Positions 17,938-27,832 are shown, numbered from the stretch's first letter. The stretch: 64,000 nucleotides of DNA from Halobacillus ihumii (GCF_902726645.1 NZ_CACVAO010000001.1:2357362-2421361), one strand, 5' to 3'. Notes: generated by a model from the sequence alone, not told the origin. A program made the numbers and translations.

Positions 17938-18087
17938 TGCAATTCCCTCCAATAGATAAAGTTGTTTTTATAGTATCATAGTATTCAGAAAAAATTATCA
18001 AAGTCTGACGGTGATTTTTGAAACGAAATGGCGAGTTGCTCCGTAAGTAATGATGGCAATTAAAATGCAAACAGAGGAGAGAGTGTC

Positions 18088-19800
18088 ATGACGGGGATAT
18101 TTCTAGCTGCTTTATTTCCTTTTTTATTGTTTTTATTACTAACGATCATCGCGGCTCTGCAGAATAAAAACAAAGCAAAAGGTATCATTCAAGGAGCGTT
18201 TGGATTATTTATTATCGGATATATAATTGTTTTAATCATCACCTACATTTGGATGCCAGCCATTACAGTTCCTAATATGCTGCTAATGAACGCAGTCGTT
18301 GCCATTATATTAGCACCGGCTATGTATGTGGGAGCAGGAACAGTATTCAATAAAAAAACGATCCACAAATCAACGCCTGCTATCGTGTTTTTTATTACGG
18401 CCCTGGCTATTGCAGCGATTTTTGTAATCGGTATTTTCTCGGTGAATCAGACGTATGATTCGATTTCGAAACAGGAGGCAGGAGAAGCGAAGCCTTTAAA
18501 TGAAGAGAATACACCGATATCTGTAGCACCGGAATCAGCTCGTAACAAAGTTCAGAAGTCGATGAGTGTCGTACCGAATACCCAGTTTTATGACCTTGGA
18601 AAACTACAAGTCCAGGAAGTGAACAATGAAATTTCGTATGTCGCCCCAGTCGAGTTTACAAGCTTCTGGAGATACTTTCGCGGGAAAGAGACAGAGGGAT
18701 ATTTTACGATTCCAGCAACGAACATTAATGCCCAGCCTGAATTTGTAGAAAGCAAGATGCGCTACACAAATTCAAGTTATTTCAATCACAACGTTCAGCG
18801 TCAGGTCTATATGGAACTTCCATATTATATCCAAAGTGGAGAAGCTCAGATCGAGGTGGACGATGATGGGAAGCCATGGTATGTTCAAACGATTTACAAA
18901 CCAGTTTTGTTGACCAATCGACCAGATCTCGAGAAAGTGAAAGTTGCTGTGGTTGATCCTGTTTCAGGAGAGGTAAAGGCTTATGAAGCCAGCGAGGCTC
19001 CTGATTTCATTGAAGGTTCGATCAGCTCTGAACTTGCGACAGTTGAGAATGAATACTTTGGTAAGTATGTTCATGGTTTGTTCAATTCCATTTTTGGAAA
19101 AAAGGATGTTAAAATCCCTAATGAGTCAGGAACAGAAAGCAGTGTAACTCCTATCTTTGGAGATGATGGAGACATGTATTATTTTACAGACATGGCTTCG
19201 CCTAAAGAAAATATTGATTCAGCACTGGGTTATACATTAATTGATGCAAGGACAGGAGAATTAACCTATTATAACGGCAAGCAGAACAGCGGGATTATGG
19301 ACAGTAAAGGGGCAAGGCAAATCGTAAATAAGCAGTTCCCTGAGAAAAACTGGACTGGTTCCATGCCGGTTCTGTACAACGTGGATGGTCATCCTACTTG
19401 GATCGTCAATGTGCTTGATCCTAATGGGCTGTTTAAGCGATATGCATACATTAAAGCGAACGATTCTGATTTTGCTGTTTTTGGTGAAACAGCTAAAGAG
19501 ACACTTACTGCGTATCGACTACAGCTAGCTCAAGACCCAAGCAATGTTCAAGGAGGCGAAGGCGTTGAAATGACTTCAAAAGGTGGCGTAGTCAACCGTG
19601 TACTTGTGACTTCAACAGATTCCCGTCAAGTTGTGCAATTTATCCTTGAAGGGGATACAACGATTTATACAGTCAACGTTAGTAAAGCACCGTTGGCCAT
19701 ATTCCTCCGGGAGGGAGACCATGTGCAGATGCAGGTAAAAGTGCGTGAGAACGGACCGGCAACGGTAGAGGAAATGATAGTAGAAGAATTGAACAAATAA
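18088..19800 (+). CDS. Large membrane-anchored protein of unknown function
   Basis: A 570-aa protein with four hydrophobic N-terminal spans (to about residue 125, the last being IVFFITALAIAAIFVIGIF) and a roughly 440-residue region that is probably outside the membrane. That region has repeated short pieces such as VDPVSGEVKAYE and IDARTGELTYYNG, which look like PepSY-type beta-hairpins, and a final OB-like segment (VQFILEGDTTIYTV). I do not know its function. The ATG follows GAGGAGAG. It is monocistronic between divergent thrC and the FAD oxidase. Confidence 0.8.
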   Translation: MTGIFLAALFPFLLFLLLTIIAALQNKNKAKGIIQGAFGLFIIGYIIVLIITYIWMPAITVPNMLLMNAVVAIILAPAMYVGAGTVFNKKTIHKSTPAIVFFITALAIAAIFVIGIFSVNQTYDSISKQEAGEAKPLNEENTPISVAPESARNKVQKSMSVVPNTQFYDLGKLQVQEVNNEISYVAPVEFTSFWRYFRGKETEGYFTIPATNINAQPEFVESKMRYTNSSYFNHNVQRQVYMELPYYIQSGEAQIEVDDDGKPWYVQTIYKPVLLTNRPDLEKVKVAVVDPVSGEVKAYEASEAPDFIEGSISSELATVENEYFGKYVHGLFNSIFGKKDVKIPNESGTESSVTPIFGDDGDMYYFTDMASPKENIDSALGYTLIDARTGELTYYNGKQNSGIMDSKGARQIVNKQFPEKNWTGSMPVLYNVDGHPTWIVNVLDPNGLFKRYAYIKANDSDFAVFGETAKETLTAYRLQLAQDPSNVQGGEGVEMTSKGGVVNRVLVTSTDSRQVVQFILEGDTTIYTVNVSKAPLAIFLREGDHVQMQVKVRENGPATVEEMIVEELNK

Positions 19801-19955
19801 GTTATTTCCATGAGCAGGAGCTCGAAACTAAACAGTTTGGGGATCCTTGTCATTCTCATGAGTTTCACGTGGAACAACCCTCCATTTTGTGACCTATCCT
19901 CGTATCTTGTAGAATAAGGGGATAGGTTAAATTTTAATTAGAAAAGGTGTTTTTT

Positions 19956-21086
19956 GTGGAGAAGAAGTACATTGTTATAGGTTCAGGGATACTTGGTGCC
20001 TCAACTGCCTATCATCTTGCTAAGGCAGGGGCCGAAGTGACGGTAGTTGACCGTAGAGACCCTGGTCAGGCGACAGATGCTGCAGCAGGAATCATTTGTC
20101 CATGGCTGACGAAACGGAAAAATAAAGCTTGGTATCGATTAGCTAAAGCGGGCGCGAAATATTACCCTGCATTGGTTGAGGAGCTAAGAGCAGATGGGGA
20201 GCAGGAGACAGGATACAAACGTGTTGGAGCACTCCGCCTTCATACGGAGGAAGAAAAACTGGATGAAATGATGGAGCGGGCCCTGGAGCGCAGGGAGGAT
20301 GCACCGGAAATGGGCGAAATCACTCGTCTTTCTCCGTCAGAAACGCAGGCGATGTATCCACCTGTTGCTGAGGAATATGGTGCTGTTCACATGAGTGGTG
20401 CTGCTCGTGTAGATGGCCGAGCTCTTCGCGATGCTTTAGTAAAAGCGGCAAAACGAAAGGGCGCTGTATTCTTAAAAGGCAATGCTTCCTTAATTGTGAA
20501 AGGTCAGCAAATTACAGGAGTGAAAACGGAAAAAGAAAAGTTGGAGGCTGACCAGGTGATTGTGGCAGCGGGTGCATGGGCGAAGGAAATTGTTGAACCA
20601 TTAGGCGTGAATTTTCTCGTGCATCCTCAAAAGGCGCAAATTGTGCACTTGGAATTGCCGGCAACAGAAACAGGTGATTGGCCGGTTGTGATGCCGCCAA
20701 CAAATAAATATTTGCTCAGTTTTGATCAAGGAAGAGTTATAGTAGGCGCAACACATGAAACGAAAGAAAAGTTTGATTCACGTATTACTGCCGGAGGGAT
20801 TCATGAAATTCTCGCTAAAGTGCTGGCAGTAGCGCCAGGACTGGCTCGAGGTACAATGCTTGAAGCACGGGTAGGTTTTAGACCGTTCACCCCTGAATCC
20901 CTTCCTGTTTTTGGAGAGATACCAAATTTCGAAGGCGTCTTGGCAGCGAATGGCTTAGGAGCATCAGGTCTTACCACAGGTCCTTTTATTGGGGCGGAAT
21001 TAGCAAGAATAGCCCTTGGTAAAGACACGGAACTTCATAAAGAGGATTATAAGATCGAGCATGCCCTCCCAAAGGAAAACAAATAA
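19956..21086 (+). CDS. FAD-dependent D-amino acid/glycine oxidase-family enzyme
   Basis: A roughly 376-aa DAO-family flavoprotein. The N-terminal dinucleotide fold is YIVIGSGILGASTAYHLAKAG, here cited in part, ending with VVDRRDPG; AAGIICPWLT follows, and VAAGAWAKEIVEPLG and GFRPFTPESLPVFG mark the substrate and second FAD regions. GLGASGLTTGPFIG closes the FAD site. Such enzymes oxidise glycine, sarcosine or D-amino acids. GTG 19956 is six bases from AAAGGTG and preferred to the GTG at 19947 inside it. A ThiO role is possible but the thiamine operon in this window carries thiH instead. Confidence 0.85.
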   Translation: MEKKYIVIGSGILGASTAYHLAKAGAEVTVVDRRDPGQATDAAAGIICPWLTKRKNKAWYRLAKAGAKYYPALVEELRADGEQETGYKRVGALRLHTEEEKLDEMMERALERREDAPEMGEITRLSPSETQAMYPPVAEEYGAVHMSGAARVDGRALRDALVKAAKRKGAVFLKGNASLIVKGQQITGVKTEKEKLEADQVIVAAGAWAKEIVEPLGVNFLVHPQKAQIVHLELPATETGDWPVVMPPTNKYLLSFDQGRVIVGATHETKEKFDSRITAGGIHEILAKVLAVAPGLARGTMLEARVGFRPFTPESLPVFGEIPNFEGVLAANGLGASGLTTGPFIGAELARIALGKDTELHKEDYKIEHALPKENK

Positions 21087-21088
21087 GT

Positions 21089-21213
21089 AAAGAAGAGGCT
21101 GGGAAATAAGTAAAGCAATAATTCCAAAAGACGTAAAATAATCCGAACTTATCTCAATAGAGAAATGTTCGGATTATTTTACGTTTTTTCAGTTTTGTCC
21201 CCGCCTCTTCTTT
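21089..21213. terminator. Nested long hairpin, bidirectional terminator
   Basis: An 18-bp perfect stem (21131-21148 with 21167-21184) is followed by TTTTTT on the plus strand and TCTTTT on the minus strand. An outer 11-bp pair, AAAGAAGAGGC at 21089-21099 with 21203-21213, brackets it. It lies between two convergent genes and should end both transcripts. Confidence 0.8.
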
Positions 21214-21217
21214 ACAA

Positions 21218-22066
21218 TTATTCTTCTTTAACGAGGCGAAACCCTACCTTCTTTAAGGCCTGTTCAAGGTTGCGTGTAATTCTGAGATCTTTGTACATAG
21301 GATCTTGACTCAGGTGACTCATCGCCATGTCAGGGCGAATCCCTGTAAGAATAGGGGTAACCCCCATCAGTTCCAGAGCTTTAACAATATCTGATAAATG
21401 GCTGGTAAACAAGTCGTCAAAGCTCACCATGCCAGAAAGGTCAAGTATAAAGTAATCCAGGTTTTTTTGATAAATTCGCTGAAGTATGGTTTCGAGCAGA
21501 TGATTCGATCGATCTTCATTCACGATTCCCACTAAAGGAAGAACGACCACCCCTTCTGTCACTGGGACAATGGGAACAGACAAAAGGTCAACACGCTGTT
21601 GAGTCTGGTCAAGGCTAATAATATAGCTGAAAATCTGGCCGACAGACCGGAGGAAATATGCTTCCTCTTTAGTAAATTTTCGCGGCTCTTGATCCATCAC
21701 GCACAGTGTGCCGAATTCCCTTCCTTCTCGATCGAAGATTTTCACTCCCATAAAGGCTTTCACACTAACATCTACGGGCAGGTCTGCATTTTCCTTTATG
21801 TAGTGTAATGATAGGTCATTTGAGGTGAATACTTCTTCTCCGGATTCTATGACAAATTGACAAAAAGATTGCTCATAATCCATACGAATATTCGCATCCA
21901 GAATATGGTCACTGTGATTATAAGCATCGATGATGTTCATGTGCCCATTATCTTTCTTAGCTATGTAAACAGTATTAACATCGATAACCTTACTAACATG
22001 TTCCAGAATTTCGTCAGCAGCTTCTTTAACAGAAAGATAGTGAAGGTCATTTGAGTGGTTATGCAT
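21218..22066 (-). CDS. GAF-STAS domain regulatory protein
   Basis: A roughly 282-aa cytoplasmic protein. The N-terminal GAF domain (about residues 15-160: VNTVYIAKKDNGHMNI, SFCQFVIESGE, FMGVKIFDREGREFGTLCVMD) could sense a small ligand. The C-terminal STAS domain (about 170-275: PIVPVTEGVVVLPLVG, DYFILDLSGMVSFDD, GVTPILTGIRP) resembles RsbR co-antagonists of the sigma-B stressosome; the usual phosphorylated Thr or Ser is replaced near LSGMVSFD, where Ser is present. The start at ATG 22066 is ten bases from AGGAG; the open frame extends to 22147 without a better site. It stands alone, so partners are encoded elsewhere. Confidence 0.82.
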   Translation of the reverse strand: MHNHSNDLHYLSVKEAADEILEHVSKVIDVNTVYIAKKDNGHMNIIDAYNHSDHILDANIRMDYEQSFCQFVIESGEEVFTSNDLSLHYIKENADLPVDVSVKAFMGVKIFDREGREFGTLCVMDQEPRKFTKEEAYFLRSVGQIFSYIISLDQTQQRVDLLSVPIVPVTEGVVVLPLVGIVNEDRSNHLLETILQRIYQKNLDYFILDLSGMVSFDDLFTSHLSDIVKALELMGVTPILTGIRPDMAMSHLSQDPMYKDLRITRNLEQALKKVGFRLVKEE

Positions 22067-22256
22067 TTTCTTCATACTCCTATCCCATACATCTTTATGC
22101 GTTATTAATTCTCCACGTGCTGTAGCAATCATCGTAAACGTGTACATAAAACAATGACGATAACATTTTTGTTAGTGTCATTATACCATGTGACGAAACT
22201 GATTTATACGAATAAGGATTAGGGAGTCCTGCTCGGGGGCAGGACTCTTCCCCCAT

Positions 22257-22919
22257 TTAGCGGCCAAGCTGATTCATGAATTCTTTAGCAACGACTAAAG
22301 TAGATTGAGGGTTTTGTCCTGTAATTAAGTGACCATCTACTTCTACATGTTTAGACCAATTATCTGCCGTCACAAAGTTTGCTCCTAACTCACGAAGTTT
22401 GCTTTCCAGGAGAAAAGGCATGTACTCATCGAGAGAGGTGTCAGCTTCTTCAGAGTTTGTGAACGAATTGATCTGCTTTCCTTTAACAAGCGGTTCTCCG
22501 TTTGAATGCTTCACACTTACCAGCCCTGCTGGACCGTGACAGACAGCCGCAACAGGTTTATCTGACTCATACATGTCCCGGATTAATTCTGCAAGCTTCT
22601 GATTGTCTGGGAAATCGAACATCGTGCCGTGCCCGCCTGGCAGGAAAATGGCATCAAAAGAATCAGCAGACAGCTCATTAATAGAAATCGTATGTTCGAG
22701 ATGTTGTTTTGAGTCAAGGATCTCCTGTGGTTCATCTTCGCTGACACTGTTTGAATCAACTGGTGCTTTACCACCCTTTGGGCTAGCAACGGTTACCTCA
22801 TATCCATGTTTTATAAATTCATTATAAGCTTCGCCGAATTCGGACAACCAAATTCCAGTTGTTTTATCTTCATTAATTTTTTCATGATTGGTTACTACCA
22901 TTAAAATCTTTTTTGACAT
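22257..22919 (-). CDS. DJ-1/PfpI-family protein, Hsp31-like
   Basis: A 220-aa class I glutamine amidotransferase-like protein. The nucleophile elbow AAVCHGPAGLV places Cys127 and His128; DAIFLPGGHGTMFDF precedes it, and TGIWLSEFGEAYNEF carries the conserved Glu near residue 30. This pattern fits the Hsp31/YraA-like branch that acts as glyoxalase III or stress chaperone. No signal peptide. The ATG follows GGAGG. It may be a general stress gene, but no sigma-B promoter was identified. Confidence 0.88.
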   Translation of the reverse strand: MSKKILMVVTNHEKINEDKTTGIWLSEFGEAYNEFIKHGYEVTVASPKGGKAPVDSNSVSEDEPQEILDSKQHLEHTISINELSADSFDAIFLPGGHGTMFDFPDNQKLAELIRDMYESDKPVAAVCHGPAGLVSVKHSNGEPLVKGKQINSFTNSEEADTSLDEYMPFLLESKLRELGANFVTADNWSKHVEVDGHLITGQNPQSTLVVAKEFMNQLGR

Positions 22920-23068
22920 TTAAAATTCCTCCAGGTTATTGATAAGTTACATAGATCGACTATTCCCGTATTCATAGCCTTACAAAACATGAAAACAAAA
23001 GGGAGAAAAGCTGTGCAGGGATGGAGCATCTACAAAAAAACGTGGGCAGCTAATACTAGCTGCTCACG

Positions 23069-24535
23069 TTAGTTGGCTTCAGAGATTTCATTTTTTCGTA
23101 CATAATTTACTGTGTCTTCGTCGGTATATGTGGGTAGCGAATAGGATTGGGTATACTCTTCATGCCCTTTCCCCGTAATAACGATCCATTCTCCAGGTTT
23201 GCTGTTATCTATAGCTGTTTTAATCGCGAGAGTCCGGTCTGGGATGAGTTCACCTTGTCCGAATTTTGTATGGTTTAAATAAGAGGTCAGCACTTGCTCC
23301 ATGTCGCCCTGAGGAACCCCGTTTAAATCATCCATTGTTAAAATAAATTGATCACTCATTTCAGCAGTAATGTTCATCATTTCCTGCCTTTTCGTTTGAT
23401 CCCGATTGCCTCGAAAACCGAAAATATGGGTGATTTTTTTCGCTTCTGCTTCCTGAACAGTTTGTAAACAATTGAATACCGCATCCGCTGTATGCGCATA
23501 GTCTACCACGACTGTAGCACCGTTCTTAAGGGAATACGTTGTAAAACGACCAGGCACACCAGGAAAGCCGCGAATAGATTCTAAAACCGTTTCCGCCTCT
23601 CCATCAAGCTGCATCGCTGCGGCGTAGGCTTGGAGAGTGTTGTACAGGTTGTGAATTCCGGCCATGGGAGAGTGAAGTGTATGTATGTGATGACCTTTGA
23701 ATCGGCATGAGGGCGGGTCAACAGATAGATGTTCTAATATTTGTAAATCATTTGCAGCTGACATGCCAAGGGTGTATGTTCGTAAGCCATCTTGTTTAAG
23801 TTCCTTAGCTAACTGTTCCCCGTAGGCATCATCGGAATTGATGACAGCAGTGCCATTAGGTTTTAATTTTCGAAACAATGCTTTTTTGACTTCATAGTAT
23901 TGGTCGATGCTTCCATGGTAGTCAAGGTGTTCATGTGTAAGGTTTGTAAATAAGCACAGATCAAAATTCAGACCTTCCAAACGGTATTCCGCTAATCCAT
24001 GTGAGGAGGCCTCCATAATGACAACCTCGTCATCGCTTTTATCGATTAATTGATTAAGAGTCAATGCATTTGGAGTGGTATTGACTGTTTTTGAATACTC
24101 CCCGTTGATAACGTTTTGAATGGTACCAAGGAGGGAACAGGTGTAACCCATGTTCTCAAGAATATGCTTGACTAAATAACTGGTCGTTGTTTTCCCGTTT
24201 GTTCCTGTAATTCCGATCATAATTTTGTGTGAGGCAGGGTTCTGGTAGTAATTGCGTCCAAGAATCCCTAATGCTTGTTTGCTGTTTGGAACTTGTATAT
24301 AAGGAACTTTTGTAACTTGGTAATCCTTTTCACCGATAATTGCAGCAGCTCCATTATTAATAGCATCTTGAATGTACGCGTGCCCATCAAGCTGATAACC
24401 TGAAATGGCGACAAATAGGAAACCTGGCTCCACCCTGTGTGAAGAGTCAGTCAATCCATGAATGACCACTTCATCAAACTTGGGCGGATCCTCGTGATGA
24501 AAGGGAATATCTTGCAATAGTTGATCAAGTTTCAT
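23069..24535 (-). CDS. Divergent MurE-like Mur ligase (copy 1)
   Basis: A 488-aa three-domain Mur ligase. ATP is bound by GITGTNGKTT (residues 108-117); NTTPNALTLNQL, MEASSHGLAEYRLEG, FTNLTHEHLDYHG and a carbamylated-Lys candidate K218 in KKALF are MurE-like, and VVVDYAHTADAVF and FGFRGNRDQTKR follow. MurE adds the third amino acid to UDP-MurNAc-Ala-Glu. The specificity loop reads MDDLNGVPQGD where diaminopimelate enzymes have DNPR and lysine enzymes DDPN, so the amino acid added is unclear. It is outside a dcw cluster, and 1.1 kb from a second paralogue. AAGGTG precedes the ATG. Confidence 0.85.
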   Translation of the reverse strand: MKLDQLLQDIPFHHEDPPKFDEVVIHGLTDSSHRVEPGFLFVAISGYQLDGHAYIQDAINNGAAAIIGEKDYQVTKVPYIQVPNSKQALGILGRNYYQNPASHKIMIGITGTNGKTTTSYLVKHILENMGYTCSLLGTIQNVINGEYSKTVNTTPNALTLNQLIDKSDDEVVIMEASSHGLAEYRLEGLNFDLCLFTNLTHEHLDYHGSIDQYYEVKKALFRKLKPNGTAVINSDDAYGEQLAKELKQDGLRTYTLGMSAANDLQILEHLSVDPPSCRFKGHHIHTLHSPMAGIHNLYNTLQAYAAAMQLDGEAETVLESIRGFPGVPGRFTTYSLKNGATVVVDYAHTADAVFNCLQTVQEAEAKKITHIFGFRGNRDQTKRQEMMNITAEMSDQFILTMDDLNGVPQGDMEQVLTSYLNHTKFGQGELIPDRTLAIKTAIDNSKPGEWIVITGKGHEEYTQSYSLPTYTDEDTVNYVRKNEISEAN

Positions 24536-24681
24536 TTAAATCGTGCACACCTTTTTCGTATTAAAATTAAGTCGAGTTTTAATGCTAATTTTATCAAATA
24601 AGCAGCATGCTATGTGGTAAAAAAGAAAAATAAGCTAAACGATTCATAAATAAGCCATAAAGAGGGAATGGCGCTATAACC

Positions 24682-25512
24682 TTATCGCCCCTTATATCCT
24701 TTGCGAAAAATTTCCTGAACGCCATGCACCGTAACGTAAGCATTGGGGTCAATGTTTAGAATGATCTTCCTGAAGGGTACAATTTCATGTTTGTTAATAA
24801 CAAGATAAAGCACTTCTCGTTGTGAACCTGTGTAACCGCCTTTTCCTTCAAGAACTGTGATTCCACGAGCCATTTGGTTTGTCACTGCATCGAGTACTTG
24901 ATCGGGGTAGCTTGAGATGATCATAACCGCAGTACGTTCGTTTGCTCCTTCTACCACGACATCGATAACTTTTGCACCGACATAAACAGAAATAAGAGTG
25001 TACATGGCTTTTTCCTGCCCAATGATGAAGGCAGATCCTACTATGACGGCAATATCAATAACAAGCATTCCTTTGCCAATCGTCCATCCGAAAAATTGAT
25101 TTCCCAGCCGGGCAAGAATGGCGGAGCCGCCAGATGTACCGCCAGAACGGAAAATCAAGCCAAGACCGAATCCGACAGCTAAACCAGCGAATAAAGCCGC
25201 AAGTAATGGATCACTAATCTGTTTGCCCCAATCCACTGTGAAGTGTAAGAAAAGAGAAGAAGAAATAATCGCAGCAACAGTATAGACAATCACGCGTCTA
25301 TTAAAAAATTTGTACCCGACTGCGACGAGCAGGGTATTCAGGACGAAGTTTACAATACCAGGCGACCATTCAAACAAATAATAGGTGACAATCGTAATCC
25401 CGATCACGCCGCCCTCAGATAGACGGTTTGGGATTGCGAAATAGTTTACGCCAATCGCAAAAACAAATGATCCTAAAATAATCATGATCATGTCTTTTAC
25501 TTCACGTTTCAT
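24682..25512 (-). CDS. YitT-family membrane protein
   Basis: A 276-aa protein with five or six spans (DUF161) beginning DMIMIILGSFVFAIGVNYF, the Gly-rich FRSGGTSGGSAILARL, and a soluble C-terminal DUF2179 domain from about residue 195 (ERTAVMIISSYPDQVLDAV, TVLEGKGGYTG) that resembles ligand-binding ACT-like folds. The transport or sensor role of YitT proteins is not known. The ATG follows AAAGGAGG. It lies between two divergently arranged MurE-like genes; whether this is functional is unknown. Confidence 0.9.
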   Translation of the reverse strand: MKREVKDMIMIILGSFVFAIGVNYFAIPNRLSEGGVIGITIVTYYLFEWSPGIVNFVLNTLLVAVGYKFFNRRVIVYTVAAIISSSLFLHFTVDWGKQISDPLLAALFAGLAVGFGLGLIFRSGGTSGGSAILARLGNQFFGWTIGKGMLVIDIAVIVGSAFIIGQEKAMYTLISVYVGAKVIDVVVEGANERTAVMIISSYPDQVLDAVTNQMARGITVLEGKGGYTGSQREVLYLVINKHEIVPFRKIILNIDPNAYVTVHGVQEIFRKGYKGR

Positions 25513-25689
25513 AGGTATGCCTCCTTTCTTTTATTTTATTATATTTCGAGGAAGGAAATATACCGAGAATCGTAAGTCTTACAATTCATACTAAATGCTT
25601 AATAATATATTCGGATAAGTAAATAATAAGTAGAGATAAAAACACAAGCATCCGAAGGCGACTATAAAAACAATGAGTGAGGAATAACT

Positions 25690-27183
25690 ATGATGACAAT
25701 ACGTTTCGACCAATTAAAAGGGGTTGTTGTGAAGCAAATTCACGGACCAAACGAACAAATGGTATCAAACCTTGCCTTTCATTCTGGACGGGCCTCAGCC
25801 TCTTCACTGTTTTTCAGTATCAAAGGAGATAAGGAGGACGGACATCACTATATCGAAGATGCGATCAGCACTGGTGCTTCCGCAATTATCGGCGAAAATG
25901 CTGTACAGCTTACAAGGTTAAGTGAATCTTATCCTTCCTGTACTTTTGTTGTCGTTGAAGATGTAAGAAGCGCGATGGCCCATATGGCCAAACACTTTTA
26001 TAATTATGCGGATGAACAAATTGCTACGATCGGAATAACGGGCACAAATGGAAAAACCACTGTAGCCGCCTATGTGCGTTCTTTAATGAAGTTGTTAGGG
26101 GTCCCCAGTGGTTCGATCGGTACGACAGGGATATGGTCATCGAGAGAAAAGTGGACATATAAAAAGAGTACGCCAACGACTCCTGAAGCGATTGATCTTC
26201 ACCAGATTTTTCGAGATTTGAAAGAGGCCGGAGATGAAGCAGCGGCTATGGAAGTTTCTTCGATTGCTTTGGCTCAGAAGCGGGTAGAGGGGATCATGTT
26301 TGATATAGGTATTCATACTAATTTCTCAGAAGAGCACTTGGAATATCACAAAACGATAGACCATTATAAAGCAAGTAAAATGAAATTATTTGAGCAATCC
26401 AGGCAGGCGGTTGTTAACCTTGATGATGAAGGAATGGCCATGGATCTTATTAATTCCTATACAGGACCGATACTAACATATAGCTTAAAACCAGAAAGCG
26501 AAGCAGACCTCATCGGCACAGGGATTGAAGTAACCGAAGAAGGGTCTATGTTTACGATTCAATACAGGGATAAAACATTTCGCGTTTTCACCCCTGTGTT
26601 TGGAACGTATAATATAGCAAATGTCCTCTCTGCTATAGCTGTAGCTCTGCTTCAAGGGTACACGATAGAAGAAGTTGCTGCTGTATTGCCAGAGCTTCAA
26701 GGCCCTGAAGGACGGTTTCAAATTATTGATGTCCCTGGTCGTACCAAAGTTATTCTCGACTACGCTCATACCCCTGTAGCCCTAGATAGACTTGTAGAAG
26801 AAGTCAAGAAAATGAAGCACGGACGCCTTATCGTCATGATTGCTGGGATTGGAATTCGTGATTTTGGTAAAATGCCTAAAATGGCTGCAACCATTGAAGG
26901 GAGAGCAGACGAAATCATCGTAACCGTTGACCATCCAGGCTACCACGACCCTCAAACCATCGTGGACGAAGTTATGAAAGGCTTTAAAGATCCCGGCGCA
27001 GCCAACATTCATCCAGCTTTAACCCGTAAAGAAGGAGTAAGAAGCTCCCTTAAGCTTGGACAGGCTGGAGACATTATTCTGTTAACGAGCGGCTGCATTA
27101 ATAATGCACAAATTGTAAGAGGGGAAGAGATTCCGCATTCTGATGAACACATCATCCATGAGCACTATTTACAATCAAATTAA
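25690..27183 (+). CDS. Divergent MurE-like Mur ligase (copy 2)
   Basis: A 497-aa Mur ligase with GITGTNGKTT near residue 120, STPTTPEAIDLHQIF, FGTYNIANVLSAIA, GPEGRFQIIDVP and VILDYAHTPVALDRL. It departs from canonical MurE: SSHAL-type motif is SSIALAQKRVEG, the DNPR position reads DHPGYHDP, and the GNRD-type loop reads GIGIRDFGKMPK. These changes suggest a different third substrate or a non-peptidoglycan ligase role. ASKMKLF keeps the carbamylated Lys. The ATG follows GTGAGGAA. Adjacent to an HD hydrolase gene in convergent orientation, only 7 bases apart. Confidence 0.82.
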   Translation: MMTIRFDQLKGVVVKQIHGPNEQMVSNLAFHSGRASASSLFFSIKGDKEDGHHYIEDAISTGASAIIGENAVQLTRLSESYPSCTFVVVEDVRSAMAHMAKHFYNYADEQIATIGITGTNGKTTVAAYVRSLMKLLGVPSGSIGTTGIWSSREKWTYKKSTPTTPEAIDLHQIFRDLKEAGDEAAAMEVSSIALAQKRVEGIMFDIGIHTNFSEEHLEYHKTIDHYKASKMKLFEQSRQAVVNLDDEGMAMDLINSYTGPILTYSLKPESEADLIGTGIEVTEEGSMFTIQYRDKTFRVFTPVFGTYNIANVLSAIAVALLQGYTIEEVAAVLPELQGPEGRFQIIDVPGRTKVILDYAHTPVALDRLVEEVKKMKHGRLIVMIAGIGIRDFGKMPKMAATIEGRADEIIVTVDHPGYHDPQTIVDEVMKGFKDPGAANIHPALTRKEGVRSSLKLGQAGDIILLTSGCINNAQIVRGEEIPHSDEHIIHEHYLQSN

Positions 27184-27190
27184 AGGATGG

Positions 27191-27733
27191 CTAATTTCGA
27201 AAAAAGCGTTCGACAGCTTTTTGATACAAAAGAAAAAAGGCAGGAATTTCATCGTTAGGAATTCCTGTAGTCATGTGCTCAGCTATTGATTCATTGTACC
27301 ATTTTTGCAGTGAATACCCTGCGTTAAAGTGTTGCCACAATGCCTCGCCATCGCGTTCGAAATCTTTTTCAAGCGATAACAAATTGTCTAATTTATCTGC
27401 AACAATTAAACACTTCACCTCAAGGGAGCCCGTTCGAACCGTATCTACCGTGTGCTGTTTACGTACCTGCCATGGCTTTGATTTATCTTCTGTATGGGCT
27501 GCCACTAAATCACGCACCGTCTTTGTGAATTCTCGTTCGATATCTGTAAGTTCATACTTTGTATCTTCCACGACGTCATGCAGATACCCAGCGCAAATCA
27601 CCTCTTCGCGGCATCCAGCTGATTTTAAGGTATCAGCCACCTGAATGGGATGAATGATATAGGCAGCATTAGAGTTCTTCCGTTTCTGCCCCTCATGTGC
27701 CTTTTCAGCATATTGTTTCGCCCTTTCTAACAT
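27191..27733 (-). CDS. HD-domain (p)ppGpp hydrolase-like protein
   Basis: A 180-aa single-domain HD phosphohydrolase of the SpoT/MESH1 type. His28 in YIIHPIQVA, His52-Asp53 in GYLHDVVEDT and a late Asp in VADKLDNLLSL fit the metal site. Small alarmone hydrolases of this kind remove pyrophosphate from ppGpp or hydrolyse other nucleotides. The start is ATG 27733, six bases from AGGAGTGA; the in-frame GTG 27742 overlaps that site. Substrate not proven by sequence. Confidence 0.85.
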   Translation of the reverse strand: MLERAKQYAEKAHEGQKRKNSNAAYIIHPIQVADTLKSAGCREEVICAGYLHDVVEDTKYELTDIEREFTKTVRDLVAAHTEDKSKPWQVRKQHTVDTVRTGSLEVKCLIVADKLDNLLSLEKDFERDGEALWQHFNAGYSLQKWYNESIAEHMTTGIPNDEIPAFFLLYQKAVERFFRN

Positions 27734-27832
27734 AGCAATCACTCCTTTTTTAAGCGTAAAAGTTGTCGGACTATACCCGTGGAAGATACCATAGATACAG
27801 GGTTATAAAATGGAGTAGAGGAGTCATGTATA

